DNA of 46,350 nt from an uncultured Alphaproteobacteria bacterium (GCA_902586885.1 CACIJG010000015.1:1-46350); one strand, 5' to 3'. Counted from the first letter of the stretch, positions 17,499 to 27,107 are shown. A program made the numbers and translations. Notes: a model not told the origin generated them from the sequence alone.

Positions 17499-17851
17499 AT
17501 GCGGATAGTTGGGTGATCGCAACTTTTTGTTGAGGAAAGTCCGGACTCCAAGGAAAAATGGTGCCAGTTAACTGCTGGCCGAGGTAACTCGAGGGAAAGC
17601 GCCACAGAAAATATACCGCCTTAAGTAGGTAAGGGTGAAATGGTGAGGTAAGAGCTCACCGCTTTTTTGGTAACAAAGGAGGCATGGCAAGCCCCACCAG
17701 GAGCAAGACCTAATAGAAACCCGTGAGCTTTAGCTTAATCTTTCCAGATAGGGTTTGGGTTGGTCGCAAGAACTTGCTGGTGACAGTAAGTCAAGATGAA
17801 TGGTCACCAATACTGCGTATTTACAGAATCCGGCTTACAGGCTATCCGCAA
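17499..17851 (+). ncRNA. rnpB: RNase P RNA (bacterial class A)
   Basis: Catalytic RNA of RNase P, which trims 5' leaders from pre-tRNAs. Seen: P1 helix formed by GCGGATAG (17501-17508) and CTATCCGC (17842-17849), a perfect 8-bp match; the conserved 5' core GAGGAAAGTCCGGACTCC; the P4-partner and 3' core ACAGAATCCGGCTTACAG just before the closing strand; and internal segments GGTAAGGGTGAAA and GAGCAAGACC. The length of about 350 nt is usual for alphaproteobacteria. Exact ends are uncertain by a few nt. The open reading frame that crosses its 3' half is not a gene. Confidence 0.97.
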
Positions 17852-18064
17852 AAATTTTCAAAAAAGCTAATAAATCCATTGATTTCCATCAAATTCCATG
17901 ATATCCCATATTTATAGCAGACGCGATAATTAATAATGAGGATTATTTCCAAAAAAAAAATGAGCAGGTTTATACGGGCGTCGCGTCTGCTTTTACTTCA
18001 TGAAAATAAATAATGATGGTTTACCTTTTTAACAATATCGAGCATTTGTATTTGGAGTTCACGG
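17852..18064 (+). other. Gene-free leader between rnpB and mraZ with long inverted repeat
   Basis: This 213-nt stretch holds no convincing gene. Its main feature is a perfect 11-bp inverted repeat, AGCAGACGCGA (17916-17926) and TCGCGTCTGCT (17981-17991), extendable by one G-U pair and enclosing 54 nt. Inside is a smaller A-U stem AATAAT-GAGG-ATTATT (17932-17947). A short T run (17991-17994) follows the outer stem, so it may end the rnpB transcript, though the loop is long and the U tract weak for an intrinsic terminator. No TGGG-type MraZ box repeats are visible before mraZ. Confidence 0.6.
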
Positions 18065-18565
18065 ATGATTAGACGTTTTAGAGGTGAATCTTTGCATAAA
18101 GTCGATTTAAAGGGGCGTGTTTCAGTTCCTGCTCCTTTTAGACGGGTGCTTGAAGATGGAGATCCAGAGTTTAAAACAGGAAGTAACCCTAATTTTGTTA
18201 TTGTTTACGGTGGAGTTAAGACGCCCTGTTTAGAGGCCTATACAATGAAGTCAATTTCAACGGTAGATCAACTAATTAGTAAACTACCTCGTTTTTCTCG
18301 AGAAAGAGAGATTTTAGAGAGATTTATAAATACTCAATCAATTTACATTCAACTTGATGAGAATGGGAGAATTGTACTTCCTCCCAAGCTAAAAGCATTT
18401 ATTGGTCTAGAGGGCGAAGCGATTTTTGCAGGCATGGGAGAAAAGTTTCAGATATGGGAACCAAAAACATACGAAACTGAATTACAATTCCTTCAAGATG
18501 ATTTCTCTAAACTAACCGGCAAAGCAAACCCATTCTATTTGATAGATAATATTGTTGACAAATAA
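18065..18565 (+). CDS. mraZ: Division/cell wall cluster regulator MraZ
   Basis: AbrB-fold DNA-binding protein that heads the dcw cluster and, where studied, controls its expression. The 166-aa protein has two MraZ repeats: the first with HKVDLKGRVSVPAPFR (about 11-26), the second with IQLDENGRIVLPPKLKA (about 94-110), the basic/hydrophobic DxxGRxxxP core of the fold. The start ATG is preceded by GGAG (18054-18057) at 7 nt. It overlaps rsmH by 14 nt. Slightly longer than the usual 140-155 aa. Confidence 0.95.
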   Translation: MIRRFRGESLHKVDLKGRVSVPAPFRRVLEDGDPEFKTGSNPNFVIVYGGVKTPCLEAYTMKSISTVDQLISKLPRFSREREILERFINTQSIYIQLDENGRIVLPPKLKAFIGLEGEAIFAGMGEKFQIWEPKTYETELQFLQDDFSKLTGKANPFYLIDNIVDK

Positions 18566-19565
18566 ATCTACATTCTTTGAAAAAAAAAGCCCCCCACATA
18601 AGGCCGTACTTTTGGATGATTTTATAGAAATGGTTAAGCCAATTAGGGGTTGCTGGATAGATTGCACATTTGGAGCTGGAGGATACAGTAGGGCCCTCTT
18701 ATTATCCGGTGCAGATAAAGTTATTGCGATTGATAAAGATCCTATGGCTTATGTTCACTTTGAATTATTAAGGAGTGAATTTGGAAGTAAAATTGAATTC
18801 TTTCAACAAAGCTTCTCAAACTTAGAAGAAAATGAAGAGGTTCTTTTAAGAAAACAGGTTGATGGAATTGTTTTTGATTTGGGGGTTTCATCAATGCATT
18901 TAGACAAACCAGAAAGAGGATTTTCCTTCAAAAGAGATGGGCCACTAGACATGAGGATGGACTCCTCTGGTCATCCTTCGGCGTTTGACGTTGTCAATTT
19001 TTGTTCGGAAAAGGTATTAGCAGACATTATATTTTATTATGGAGAAGAGAAAAAAGCTTTCAAAATAGCAAAAAAAATTGTCAACGAAAGAAAAAATACA
19101 AAAATTACCAATACAAGCCAATTAGCTGATTTAGTCCGTTCAGTTCTACCTTCAAACTTTAAAACAGATCCTGCTACAAGAACTTTTCAGGCGATTAGGA
19201 TTGCTGTTAATGACGAATTAAATGAACTATCAAAGGGATTAAATATTTCTGAGAAGACCTTAAAAGCCAACGGTATTCTTGCAGTTATTACTTTCCACTC
19301 ACTTGAAGATCGACTGGTCAAAGAATTTGGCAAGATGAAATCTGGAAGAGTTTCTAGAGGTAGTAGATACGGTCCAGACACCGAAGCCAGTAAACCCACC
19401 TTATTACCAATAAACAATAGAGTTAGAAAACCAACTCAAAAAGAGATAAACGAAAATGCTAGAGCTCGATCAGGGAAACTTAGAGTTTTTCGTAAAACTG
19501 GAGTGGCTTCTTCTATTGAATGCAAACCACTATATTACCCAAAAATCGAACTGGGGCTGAACTAA
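18552..19565 (+). CDS. rsmH: 16S rRNA m4C1402 methyltransferase RsmH
   Basis: SAM-dependent enzyme that N4-methylates C1402 of 16S rRNA. The 337-aa protein shows the entry HKAVLLDDFIEMV, SAM motif DCTFGAGGYSRALL, the catalytic-region DGIVFDLGVSSMHLD and RGFSFKRDGPLDMRM, RTFQAIRIAVNDEL, and TFHSLEDRLVKEF. No ATG or GTG exists in frame before the conserved entry, so it must start with TTG (18552, or 18555 next to it) inside the end of mraZ. Its stop TAA shares a base with the ftsL ATG. Confidence 0.94.
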   Translation: MLTNKSTFFEKKSPPHKAVLLDDFIEMVKPIRGCWIDCTFGAGGYSRALLLSGADKVIAIDKDPMAYVHFELLRSEFGSKIEFFQQSFSNLEENEEVLLRKQVDGIVFDLGVSSMHLDKPERGFSFKRDGPLDMRMDSSGHPSAFDVVNFCSEKVLADIIFYYGEEKKAFKIAKKIVNERKNTKITNTSQLADLVRSVLPSNFKTDPATRTFQAIRIAVNDELNELSKGLNISEKTLKANGILAVITFHSLEDRLVKEFGKMKSGRVSRGSRYGPDTEASKPTLLPINNRVRKPTQKEINENARARSGKLRVFRKTGVASSIECKPLYYPKIELGLN

Positions 19566-19897
19566 TGATTAAAAGATTAGTTTTAAGCTTTTCATTAATT
19601 TTTACCCTAGGGTTAGGGTTATGGGCTTATAAGACAAATTATGCAAGTAGATCAGCACTATTAAGAGTAGAGTCAATTAACAAGCAAATTGACCATGAGA
19701 GATATCAAATAAAGATATTGAATGCAGAGTGGGAATTTCTTAATAGACCCGAAAGATTGAGAAAATTGGTTGAGTATTATTTTGATGAGTTACGGTTAAT
19801 ACCAATAAGCCCACAAGATTTTACTAGTTATGATCGGATAAATGTTGTGAATGATATCTCTATCAAAACAACGGATTTTGAAAATACAAAAAATTAA
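19565..19897 (+). CDS. ftsL: Cell division protein FtsL
   Basis: Small bitopic divisome protein that in studied bacteria forms a coiled coil with FtsB and works with FtsQ and FtsWI. With the start at 19565 it has 110 aa: a short cytoplasmic end (MIKR), one membrane segment (about 5-22), a helical region rich in heptad-like residues (about 27-65), and NRPERLRKLVEYYF, the family's NP.R.ekla motif. A longer frame from ATG 19520 would overlap rsmH by 46 nt; the TAATG junction at 19563-19567 is preferred. Identified by position plus shape because sequence conservation is low. Confidence 0.85.
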   Translation: MIKRLVLSFSLIFTLGLGLWAYKTNYASRSALLRVESINKQIDHERYQIKILNAEWEFLNRPERLRKLVEYYFDELRLIPISPQDFTSYDRINVVNDISIKTTDFENTKN

Positions 19898-19951
19898 AAA
19901 GAAAAAAAGGATTAAAGTGGATTTTATTTTTCAAAAAAGTGAGAAAGTTAA

Positions 19952-21616
19952 ATGGACCTTCATTTACGAATAAAATCAAGAATTCTGCTATTAAGTTTAA
20001 TTATTTTCATTTGCTTCACCGCTGTAGCTTTAAAGACAACCTTAATAGCTTCCAAGCAAATTAATCAATTAGCATCAAACTCTCACAATTACGAAAAAAC
20101 TAAGAGATTAGATATTACGGACAGGAACGGTAATATCTTGGCTACTAGCCTATCGTCTTCTTCTGCCTATGTTCATCCAAAGGAGTTAGATAACAAGGTC
20201 CTTTTCGTCAAAAAATTAGCAGAGATTTTTCCTGATTTAGACAAAGAAGAGCTTTTAGGGAAAATAACTAGCGGGAAAAAATTTGTTTGGATAAAAAAAC
20301 TTATGTCACCTGAAACGGAAAGAAAGCTTTTTAATTTGGGTCAGCCAGGCCTTTATTTTGGGGAAAGGATCTACCGTTTTTACCCTAAAGAAAATTTAGC
20401 TTCCCATCTGTTAGGTTATACAAAAGTAAAAACTGAAGGTGTAAACTTTTCTCAGCTTTCAGGAATATCGGGCGTTGAGTCAGCCTTCGATGAAATTCTT
20501 ACTGTTTCTACCACTTCAAGTAATGAGGATTCTATTTCTCTTTCGATAGACTTGGCTGTTCAGGCACATGTTGAGACTGTTTTGGGTGAATGGGGAAAAA
20601 GAATGAATGCTAAGGCTGGCAGTGTTATAATTATGGATATTAAGTCTGGTGAAATTATCGCCTTGGCTTCATCTCCTGACTATAACCCAAATAAAAAAAG
20701 GACAGTGAGTTTTGATAAGGATGAACCAGGCGTTTATTTTAATAGAGCTATTCAGGGTGTATATGAAATGGGATCAACGTTCAAAATTTTTTCTGTTGCA
20801 CAAGGGTTAGAAGAAAATTTATTTGACCTAGACACCCCAATTAACACTGAGCCTTTTTTTGTAGGTAAGAAAAAATTTAAAGATAAATTTAAATTTGATA
20901 GAGAAGTGACAGTGCGTGAAATTATAGTTAGATCCTCTAATGTTGGGGCAGCACGAATTGCATTAGAGTTAGGGAAGGAAAATCAAAAAAAAATTCTCAA
21001 GAAATTAGGTCTTTTAGATCCAGTTCCATTTGAACTCATAGAAGCAAAAATGACAACACCTCTTAATCCACCTGATTGGAAGCCTTTAACTTTAGCTACA
21101 GTATCCTTTGGGCATTCTATCTCAGTTTCCCTATTACATTTGGCAAGAGCATATTCAATATTAACAAATGGTGGTTTTGATGTTAAGCCAACAATAATTA
21201 AAAAGAATGAAGATCAAGATATAAGAAAACGTATCTTTAAAAGAGAGACCTCTCATAAGATCTTGGAATTATTAGAAGCCGTTGTCAGTGATGAAAGAGG
21301 TACAGGAAGGGCTGCAAATAGTGCCTATTATGGGATTGGGGGTAAGACAGGCACTGCTGACAAGCCATCAAAAAAAAATAAAGGTTATTTAGAAGAAAGA
21401 GTTATCTCAAATTTTGCTGGTGTTTTTCCTATAGGGGAACCTCGTTACGTTATAGCCGCTTTACTTGACGAACCAGAAAATACATTTAAGGAGAAGACCT
21501 GCAGATTTTCAGGTTGTACTGTAGCTCCTATGGTTAAGCAAATAATTGAAAGGGTGGCCCCCTTACTTGGAATTATTCCTTTTAAGAGTCATGAAGAGAA
21601 TAGAGTGGACTCTTAA
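19952..21616 (+). CDS. ftsI: Peptidoglycan D,D-transpeptidase FtsI (PBP3)
   Basis: Septal class B penicillin-binding protein that crosslinks new peptidoglycan in complex with FtsW. The 554-aa protein has one N-terminal membrane segment (about 11-32), a pedestal domain beginning RLDITDRNGNILATS, and the transpeptidase domain with SxxK at S275-K278 (MGSTFK), SSN at 328-330 and KTGTA at 465-469. Located 54 nt after ftsL and followed by murE. Confidence 0.96.
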   Translation: MDLHLRIKSRILLLSLIIFICFTAVALKTTLIASKQINQLASNSHNYEKTKRLDITDRNGNILATSLSSSSAYVHPKELDNKVLFVKKLAEIFPDLDKEELLGKITSGKKFVWIKKLMSPETERKLFNLGQPGLYFGERIYRFYPKENLASHLLGYTKVKTEGVNFSQLSGISGVESAFDEILTVSTTSSNEDSISLSIDLAVQAHVETVLGEWGKRMNAKAGSVIIMDIKSGEIIALASSPDYNPNKKRTVSFDKDEPGVYFNRAIQGVYEMGSTFKIFSVAQGLEENLFDLDTPINTEPFFVGKKKFKDKFKFDREVTVREIIVRSSNVGAARIALELGKENQKKILKKLGLLDPVPFELIEAKMTTPLNPPDWKPLTLATVSFGHSISVSLLHLARAYSILTNGGFDVKPTIIKKNEDQDIRKRIFKRETSHKILELLEAVVSDERGTGRAANSAYYGIGGKTGTADKPSKKNKGYLEERVISNFAGVFPIGEPRYVIAALLDEPENTFKEKTCRFSGCTVAPMVKQIIERVAPLLGIIPFKSHEENRVDS

Positions 21617-21645
21617 TTGCGGGTGCTTGTTTGAGAAAAGTTAAA

Positions 21646-23133
21646 ATGGTAAAACTTTCTGAACTAAATATTAAATCGATAAGAAAAGAGGGCAATTGGT
21701 CTGCTCAGGATCTTTATATTTCGGGTATTGAGACCAACTCGTCAAAAATAAAGGGAGGAGAGATCTTTTTTGCTCTGGAGGGCATTCAAAAACATGGTGC
21801 GACGTTTATAGATGATGCGATTAAGAGGGGAGCCTCTTTAATTATCACTAACTGTAATGGATATAAAATCTTTGAGAAAAACAGTAAGGAGTCTCAAATA
21901 CCCGTTTTGATTTGTGATAACGTGAGTGAAATCTTAACTAAAATGTGTTTTAAATTCTTTCCCTCTCTACCTTCTAATTTAATGGCAATTACTGGAACTA
22001 ATGGAAAAACCTCTGTTGTAAACTTTATCCAACAGCTTCTTGAATTGAATGATTTATCATGTCTTACTATAGGGACTTTAGGAGTTAAAGGACCTATTAA
22101 TATTTCAACGAATATTACCACGCCGACCCAAGTTGAATTGTTTAAAATTCTTAGTAATGCCAGAGAAATAGGAACAGATTATGCTTGCATAGAAGCGTCT
22201 TCACACGCAATTCATCAGGGTCGGTTAGCTGGTCTTGAATTCAAAAGCCTATTTTTTTCCAATTTGTCACAAGATCATCTAGACTACCACGGGGACATTG
22301 AGAGATATTTTTTTGCTAAGCTTTCTATCCTTGATAAGTTGAATAAGGATGTCAGAGTTTTTGCCAATATCGATGATGATTTTGGTAAAAGATTTGCAGA
22401 AATTTCAAAGAAGAGAGGATTTAGTGTTGAAACAATTGGTTTCAGTGAGAATGCTAACCTAGTTTTAAAATCTTTTCGGCAGTCCATTAAGTCTCAATTG
22501 ATTGAGTTTAATTATATGGGAAAAAAAATAAAATCTCAAACTAGTTTAATAGGCAGTTTTCAAGCAATGAATTTGGGTATGGCAGCGTTAGCATGTCGAG
22601 AGTTTGGATTGAGTTTTAACCAAGTAATAAAAGATATTCCAAAAATACTACCAATTCCCGGGAGAATGGAATTTGTGGGAGAAACTATTTCGGGAGCCAG
22701 AGTATACATTGACTTTGCTCACTCCCCTGACTCACTTGAAAAGTTATTGAATACATTTAAGCTTGAGACCTCAAGTAAACTAATTGTAGTGTTTGGTGCT
22801 GGAGGAGAAAGAGATAAAGAAAAAAGAAAAAATATGGGTTTAGTAGCTTCTGATTTAGCTGATAAAATTTACGTCACTGATGACAACCCAAGGAATGAAG
22901 ACCCTGCCTTAATAAGGAAGGAAATTATTCAATATTGTCCAAATGCTGAAGAAGTTTCTGATCGAGCTGAAGCTATTTTTCGGGCAATAGAGAAATCTGA
23001 ATTAGGCGATACAGTAATAATTGCTGGTAAGGGACATGAAAGGTCTCAAATTATTGGTAATCAAAATTTTCCATTTGATGATTTTGAGCAAGCAAGTATT
23101 GCGATAGAGAGTATGAGGAAAATCATAGTTTGA
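21646..23133 (+). CDS. murE: UDP-MurNAc-tripeptide synthetase MurE (meso-DAP)
   Basis: Cytoplasmic Mur ligase adding the third stem residue to UDP-MurNAc-L-Ala-D-Glu. ATP-binding TGTNGKTS (116-123), the EASSHAIHQGR block, the acylated-lysine region and DNPRNEDP (DNPR at 413-416), which marks specificity for meso-diaminopimelate rather than lysine. The start was set at ATG 21646 (495 aa) after GAGAAAAG; a TTG at 21631 would add five residues. The stop overlaps the start of murF. Confidence 0.95.
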   Translation: MVKLSELNIKSIRKEGNWSAQDLYISGIETNSSKIKGGEIFFALEGIQKHGATFIDDAIKRGASLIITNCNGYKIFEKNSKESQIPVLICDNVSEILTKMCFKFFPSLPSNLMAITGTNGKTSVVNFIQQLLELNDLSCLTIGTLGVKGPINISTNITTPTQVELFKILSNAREIGTDYACIEASSHAIHQGRLAGLEFKSLFFSNLSQDHLDYHGDIERYFFAKLSILDKLNKDVRVFANIDDDFGKRFAEISKKRGFSVETIGFSENANLVLKSFRQSIKSQLIEFNYMGKKIKSQTSLIGSFQAMNLGMAALACREFGLSFNQVIKDIPKILPIPGRMEFVGETISGARVYIDFAHSPDSLEKLLNTFKLETSSKLIVVFGAGGERDKEKRKNMGLVASDLADKIYVTDDNPRNEDPALIRKEIIQYCPNAEEVSDRAEAIFRAIEKSELGDTVIIAGKGHERSQIIGNQNFPFDDFEQASIAIESMRKIIV

Positions 23134-24575
23134 AAATAAACCTTTGGAATGAAAAGACTGTATTGAGTGTAACGGGAGGATATTCGACTCTTCCTTGGAA
23201 AGCATCTGGAATTTCCTTCGACTCTAGATCAATAAAAGACGGAGATCTCTTTATAGCGATTGCAGCAGAGCGAGACGGTCATTATTTTGTAAAGGATGCC
23301 TTTGAGAAAGGAGCAGCGGCAGCAATGGTAAGCTTTATACCAGAAAATATTGATAAAAAAAAATATCCATTGTTATTAGTAAGGGATGTAAAAAGTGCCC
23401 TTAAAAAGTTGGCAGCTTTTGCAAGGAAAAGATCTAATGCCAAATTCATTGGTATTACTGGAACAGCAGGAAAAACCAGTACAAAAAATATAGCTCATTT
23501 AATATTGCAGAGTTATGGTAAAACTCATAGTTCAGCAAAAAGCTTTAACAATATATTAGGTTGTTCAATAACTTTAACAACAGTGCCCCTGGATGCCAAA
23601 TATGTTATTGTAGAAATTGGAACAAATAATTTGGGGGAAGTTTCGGAGCTATCGAAACTGGTTAAGCCACACTATGTGATTATAACTGAGGTTTCTGTTG
23701 GCCATTTGGAAGGCTTAAAGAATCTCAAAAATATATTGAGAGAAAAGGCAAGTATTTGTGATGGACAGAGATATAATGGATTTGCTCTTATACCTTCAGA
23801 TACAAAAACATATGCTGATTTGCAAAAAGAGGTAACGAGTTTAGGTTCAAGGCCAATCTCTTTTGGAAAAAGAAATTCACCTAATTATAAGATAACCAAT
23901 TTCAGAGTAAATTCTAGCGGATCTAAGGCGACTATTTTACTCCCAAAGGGTAAAAGATTTACATTCTCCCTAAGTGCTTTTGGAGAACATCATGTGAGAA
24001 ATGCTTCGTCTATTATAGCGTTATTAAGCCTAATGAACTTAGAACTAGAAAGATCTATCCCAATATTATCGAATTGGAGACCATCTCAAGGCAGAGGGGA
24101 AAAGTTGGAGATTAATTTTTACAAGTCTGGAAAACCAGTAAGGTTTACATTAATCGATGAAAGTTATAACGCAAACCCAGCTTCTATAAATTCTGCATTG
24201 GATACACTGATAAAAATTGAACAGTTTGAAAAAAGAAAAATAGAAAGTATTAAGAGAACAAATAGGAGGATTGCGATTTTGGGAGATATGCTTGAATTAG
24301 GAAAAGATGAAATTCGAGAACACCTAAAAATTAAGAACCTCAAAGCTCTCAAAAATATAGATGTTATTCACTGTGTGGGTGTGAGAATGGCAAAACTTTT
24401 TAGCTGCTTGCCGGAAGAGAAAAAAGGATTTTCGACTAAGACCGCAGACGAAATGTGTGATAAAATTGTTAAGAAGATTAAGAACAGGGATATAATTTCA
24501 GTAAAAGGATCATTTTCAATGAATATGAAACACATTATTCTAGGGCTCAAAGAACTGCAGGGAAGAAAATTATAG
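23130..24575 (+). CDS. murF: UDP-MurNAc-tripeptide:D-Ala-D-Ala ligase MurF
   Basis: Last cytoplasmic Mur ligase, adding D-Ala-D-Ala to give UDP-MurNAc-pentapeptide. 481 aa with the N-terminal substrate domain (SFDSRSIKDGDLFIAI), ATP loop GTAGKTS (111-117) and the C-terminal DESYNANPAS and AILGDMLELG motifs. The start is TTG overlapping the murE stop (TTGA), with GAGG about 11 nt upstream; there is no usable ATG near the conserved N terminus. Followed by mraY after one nt. Confidence 0.94.
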   Translation: MKINLWNEKTVLSVTGGYSTLPWKASGISFDSRSIKDGDLFIAIAAERDGHYFVKDAFEKGAAAAMVSFIPENIDKKKYPLLLVRDVKSALKKLAAFARKRSNAKFIGITGTAGKTSTKNIAHLILQSYGKTHSSAKSFNNILGCSITLTTVPLDAKYVIVEIGTNNLGEVSELSKLVKPHYVIITEVSVGHLEGLKNLKNILREKASICDGQRYNGFALIPSDTKTYADLQKEVTSLGSRPISFGKRNSPNYKITNFRVNSSGSKATILLPKGKRFTFSLSAFGEHHVRNASSIIALLSLMNLELERSIPILSNWRPSQGRGEKLEINFYKSGKPVRFTLIDESYNANPASINSALDTLIKIEQFEKRKIESIKRTNRRIAILGDMLELGKDEIREHLKIKNLKALKNIDVIHCVGVRMAKLFSCLPEEKKGFSTKTADEMCDKIVKKIKNRDIISVKGSFSMNMKHIILGLKELQGRKL

Positions 24576-24576
24576 A

Positions 24577-25662
24577 ATGTTATATTATCTAAACACATTT
24601 TCAGATGGAGGAGATATTTTTAACCTTTTTAGATATATTACTTTTCGAGCTGGAGGAGCTTTTTTTACTGCTTTAATAATATTTTTTATTTTTGGAAACG
24701 TGACAATTAACTTTTTGTCTAAGCTCCAAAAAGATGGTCAACCGATAAGGAAAGATGGTCCCGAAAACCATATTATCAAAAAAGCTGGAACTCCAACGAT
24801 GGGGGGTGTGATTATCTTGGCAGTTGTACTTGTATCAACGATTCTTTGGTCTAGGTGGGATAACAAATATGTTTGGGTAATTTTATTTGTGACTTTTTCT
24901 TTTGGGTTAATTGGCTTGATTGACGATTATATAAAAGTTGTTAAACGCAATACAAAGGGATTTTCAAGCCGTTTAAGGTTATTTTTAGGATTTTCTTTTG
25001 CTCTTATTGCAGCTTATTTTATTCAGGTAGAGCACTCAGATACTCTTTCAAAGACGTTAGCACTTCCTATTTTTAAGGATCATTTGATTTTTATAGGGGT
25101 AGTATTTTTCCCTTTTGCGATGATTGTAATCGCGGGATCCGCGAACGCTGTTAACCTCACTGATGGATTAGATGGACTAGCTATAATGCCCGTAATAATA
25201 GCTGGAGGATCTTTAGGCATAATAGCATACGTAGTTGGAAGAGCAGATTATTCAACCTATCTGGACATTCATTATATAAAAGGTGGAGGGGAAATATTGA
25301 TTTTCACATCAGCGCTTATTGGTAGCGGGTTGGGGTTTCTTTGGTATAATGCACCACCTGCAGCGGTTTTTATGGGGGATACTGGATCTTTAGCTCTTGG
25401 TGCCGCGCTAGGAAGTATTGCAGTAGCCATAAAACATGAGTTGGTTTTAGTTATTATCGGGGGCCTGTTCGTCATAGAAGCTCTTTCTGTGATCATACAA
25501 GTTATATTCTTTAAAGTGACAGGTAAAAGAGTCTTTTTGATGGCTCCGATTCATCACCATTTTGAAAAATTGGGATGGTCAGAGTCACAAATCGTCATAA
25601 GGTTTTGGATTATAGCAGTAATTCTAGCGGCTCTAGGCATGGCAACATTGAAATTGAGATAA
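24577..25662 (+). CDS. mraY: Phospho-MurNAc-pentapeptide transferase MraY
   Basis: Inner membrane enzyme that moves phospho-MurNAc-pentapeptide from UDP to undecaprenyl phosphate, forming lipid I. The 361-aa polytopic protein shows GTPTMGG (71-77), the catalytic aspartates DDYIK (116-120), NLTDGLDG (193-200), FMGDTGSLALG and the cytosolic histidines PIHHHFEKLGW. The stop TAA is followed immediately by the murD ATG. Confidence 0.97.
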   Translation: MLYYLNTFSDGGDIFNLFRYITFRAGGAFFTALIIFFIFGNVTINFLSKLQKDGQPIRKDGPENHIIKKAGTPTMGGVIILAVVLVSTILWSRWDNKYVWVILFVTFSFGLIGLIDDYIKVVKRNTKGFSSRLRLFLGFSFALIAAYFIQVEHSDTLSKTLALPIFKDHLIFIGVVFFPFAMIVIAGSANAVNLTDGLDGLAIMPVIIAGGSLGIIAYVVGRADYSTYLDIHYIKGGGEILIFTSALIGSGLGFLWYNAPPAAVFMGDTGSLALGAALGSIAVAIKHELVLVIIGGLFVIEALSVIIQVIFFKVTGKRVFLMAPIHHHFEKLGWSESQIVIRFWIIAVILAALGMATLKLR

Positions 25663-27060
25663 ATGATATTTCTAAAGAACTTTAGTGAGAAAAAAATTGG
25701 CGTTTTAGGGCTTGGTATAACAGGATTTTCTTTAATATCATCCGCTATGCTTTGTGGTGCGAAAGTAGCATGTTGGGATGACGATCAAAAAAAAAGAGAT
25801 GAAGCCAAGAAAAAGGGATATAATTTAGTAGATTTGAATTTAGAAAATGAATTGCGGTCTCTGGATCTTTTGTTGGTAAGTCCCGGAGTTCCTCACCTGT
25901 ATCCAAATACTCATATAATAATTAAATCAGCATACCGTTTAAATATAGAAGTAGACAATGATATTGGCCTTTTTTTTTCACATTATTTATCACTTGATTA
26001 TGAAAAGTTTGAAAAAGAGCCGAAAGTTATAGCAATTACAGGGTCTAACGGGAAGTCAACGGTTACAGCTTTGGCGGGCCATGTATTATCGAAAATATTC
26101 GATGACGTCAAGACAGGGGGTAACATTGGAAACCCAGTTCTTGAATTTAATGAATTTAAAAGTGGCTCGATAAGGGTTATAGAACTTTCTTCTTATCAGA
26201 TAGAAAGAGCGCAGCTTTTAAATCCTGATGTAGCAATATTTCTTAATTTTTCACCTGATCATGGCTCTAGACATGGAGGAAAGGGAGGTTATTTTTATTC
26301 CAAAGCTCGTTTGATGACTGAATCATCTGCTGAAATAGTAGTATTAAACATTGATACCGATGAAGGATTATTTCTATTGAGCAGATTAAGAAATACACAA
26401 ACAAAAATTCTCGCTATTACCAGCAGAAAAGAGAACCTGGGGTTGGATTGGGTAATTTCCACAAGGAAAAGATTTTTAACAGAATGGAAAAATGGAAGAC
26501 AAATATTCAATTTTGACATTAGATCCTTGGACGAAAATGATTTAGTGTCTTTAGAAGAAAATTTAATTGCCGTATATGCAATAGCAAGATCTCTTGGTGT
26601 TGCACCAAAAAAAATTGTCACCCTTTTCAAAGGTTTCAAACCCCTGCCTCACAGAAATCAATTAATTACTACGATTAAAGGTGTAAAGTTCATTAATGAC
26701 AGTAAATCTACTAATGTTGCCTCTGCAGAATATGCCCTGCGACTTTATAACAATATTCATTGGATAGCTGGAGGGCAACCAAAAGATAATGATTTTTCAA
26801 GAATTTCGAAGGAACAAGATAATATAAAGAAGGCATATTTAATTGGAGAAGCAGGTCTTTTAATAAAAAGCGTACTTAACAAAACAGAAGCAGAGGTATT
26901 TTTCAATTTAGAAGATGCCTTTAAAAGAGTTTTAGAAAATATTGAAGATGAGGATACAGTCTTATTTTCTCCAGCATGCGCAAGCTTCGATCAATATTCG
27001 AATTTTGAAGCCCGTGGGCAACATTTTATTGATTTAACAAACCAGTTTAAAAAGTCTTAA
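25663..27060 (+). CDS. murD: UDP-MurNAc-L-Ala:D-Glu ligase MurD
   Basis: Mur ligase adding D-glutamate to UDP-MurNAc-L-Ala. The 465-aa protein has the N-terminal Rossmann motif VLGLGITGFS, LVSPGVP, ATP loop TGSNGKST (126-133), ELSSYQIE and NFSPDH, and C-terminal NDSKSTNVASAEYAL, IAGGQPKD and FSPACASFDQYSNFEARG. It directly abuts mraY and precedes the only sizeable gap (76 nt) in the mur half of the cluster. Confidence 0.96.
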   Translation: MIFLKNFSEKKIGVLGLGITGFSLISSAMLCGAKVACWDDDQKKRDEAKKKGYNLVDLNLENELRSLDLLLVSPGVPHLYPNTHIIIKSAYRLNIEVDNDIGLFFSHYLSLDYEKFEKEPKVIAITGSNGKSTVTALAGHVLSKIFDDVKTGGNIGNPVLEFNEFKSGSIRVIELSSYQIERAQLLNPDVAIFLNFSPDHGSRHGGKGGYFYSKARLMTESSAEIVVLNIDTDEGLFLLSRLRNTQTKILAITSRKENLGLDWVISTRKRFLTEWKNGRQIFNFDIRSLDENDLVSLEENLIAVYAIARSLGVAPKKIVTLFKGFKPLPHRNQLITTIKGVKFINDSKSTNVASAEYALRLYNNIHWIAGGQPKDNDFSRISKEQDNIKKAYLIGEAGLLIKSVLNKTEAEVFFNLEDAFKRVLENIEDEDTVLFSPACASFDQYSNFEARGQHFIDLTNQFKKS

Positions 27061-27078
27061 GAGTTTTATATCTTTTTT

Positions 27079-27107
27079 TTGACTTAAATAACTGATAGAT
27101 ATATTTT
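27079..27107 (+). promoter_or_regulatory. Predicted internal promoter before ftsW
   Basis: TTGACT (27079-27084), a 17-nt spacer and TATTTT (27102-27107) occupy the murD-ftsW gap. The -35 matches at 5/6 and the -10 at 4/6. A transcript would begin near 27114, about 23 nt before the ftsW ATG. Could let the ftsW-murG-murC half be expressed separately. Confidence 0.45.

Noticed and set aside
17723-17917. Open reading frame of 64 codons on the plus strand
   Set aside because: Its first two thirds lie in the 3' half of RNase P RNA, whose core and P1 helix are clear; there is no ribosome-binding site or recognisable protein.
17936-18013. Possible 25-codon leader peptide before mraZ (MRIISKKKMSRF...)
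   Set aside because: No ribosome-binding site, overlaps the inverted repeat, and a frame this short is expected by chance; kept only as a note for comparison with relatives.
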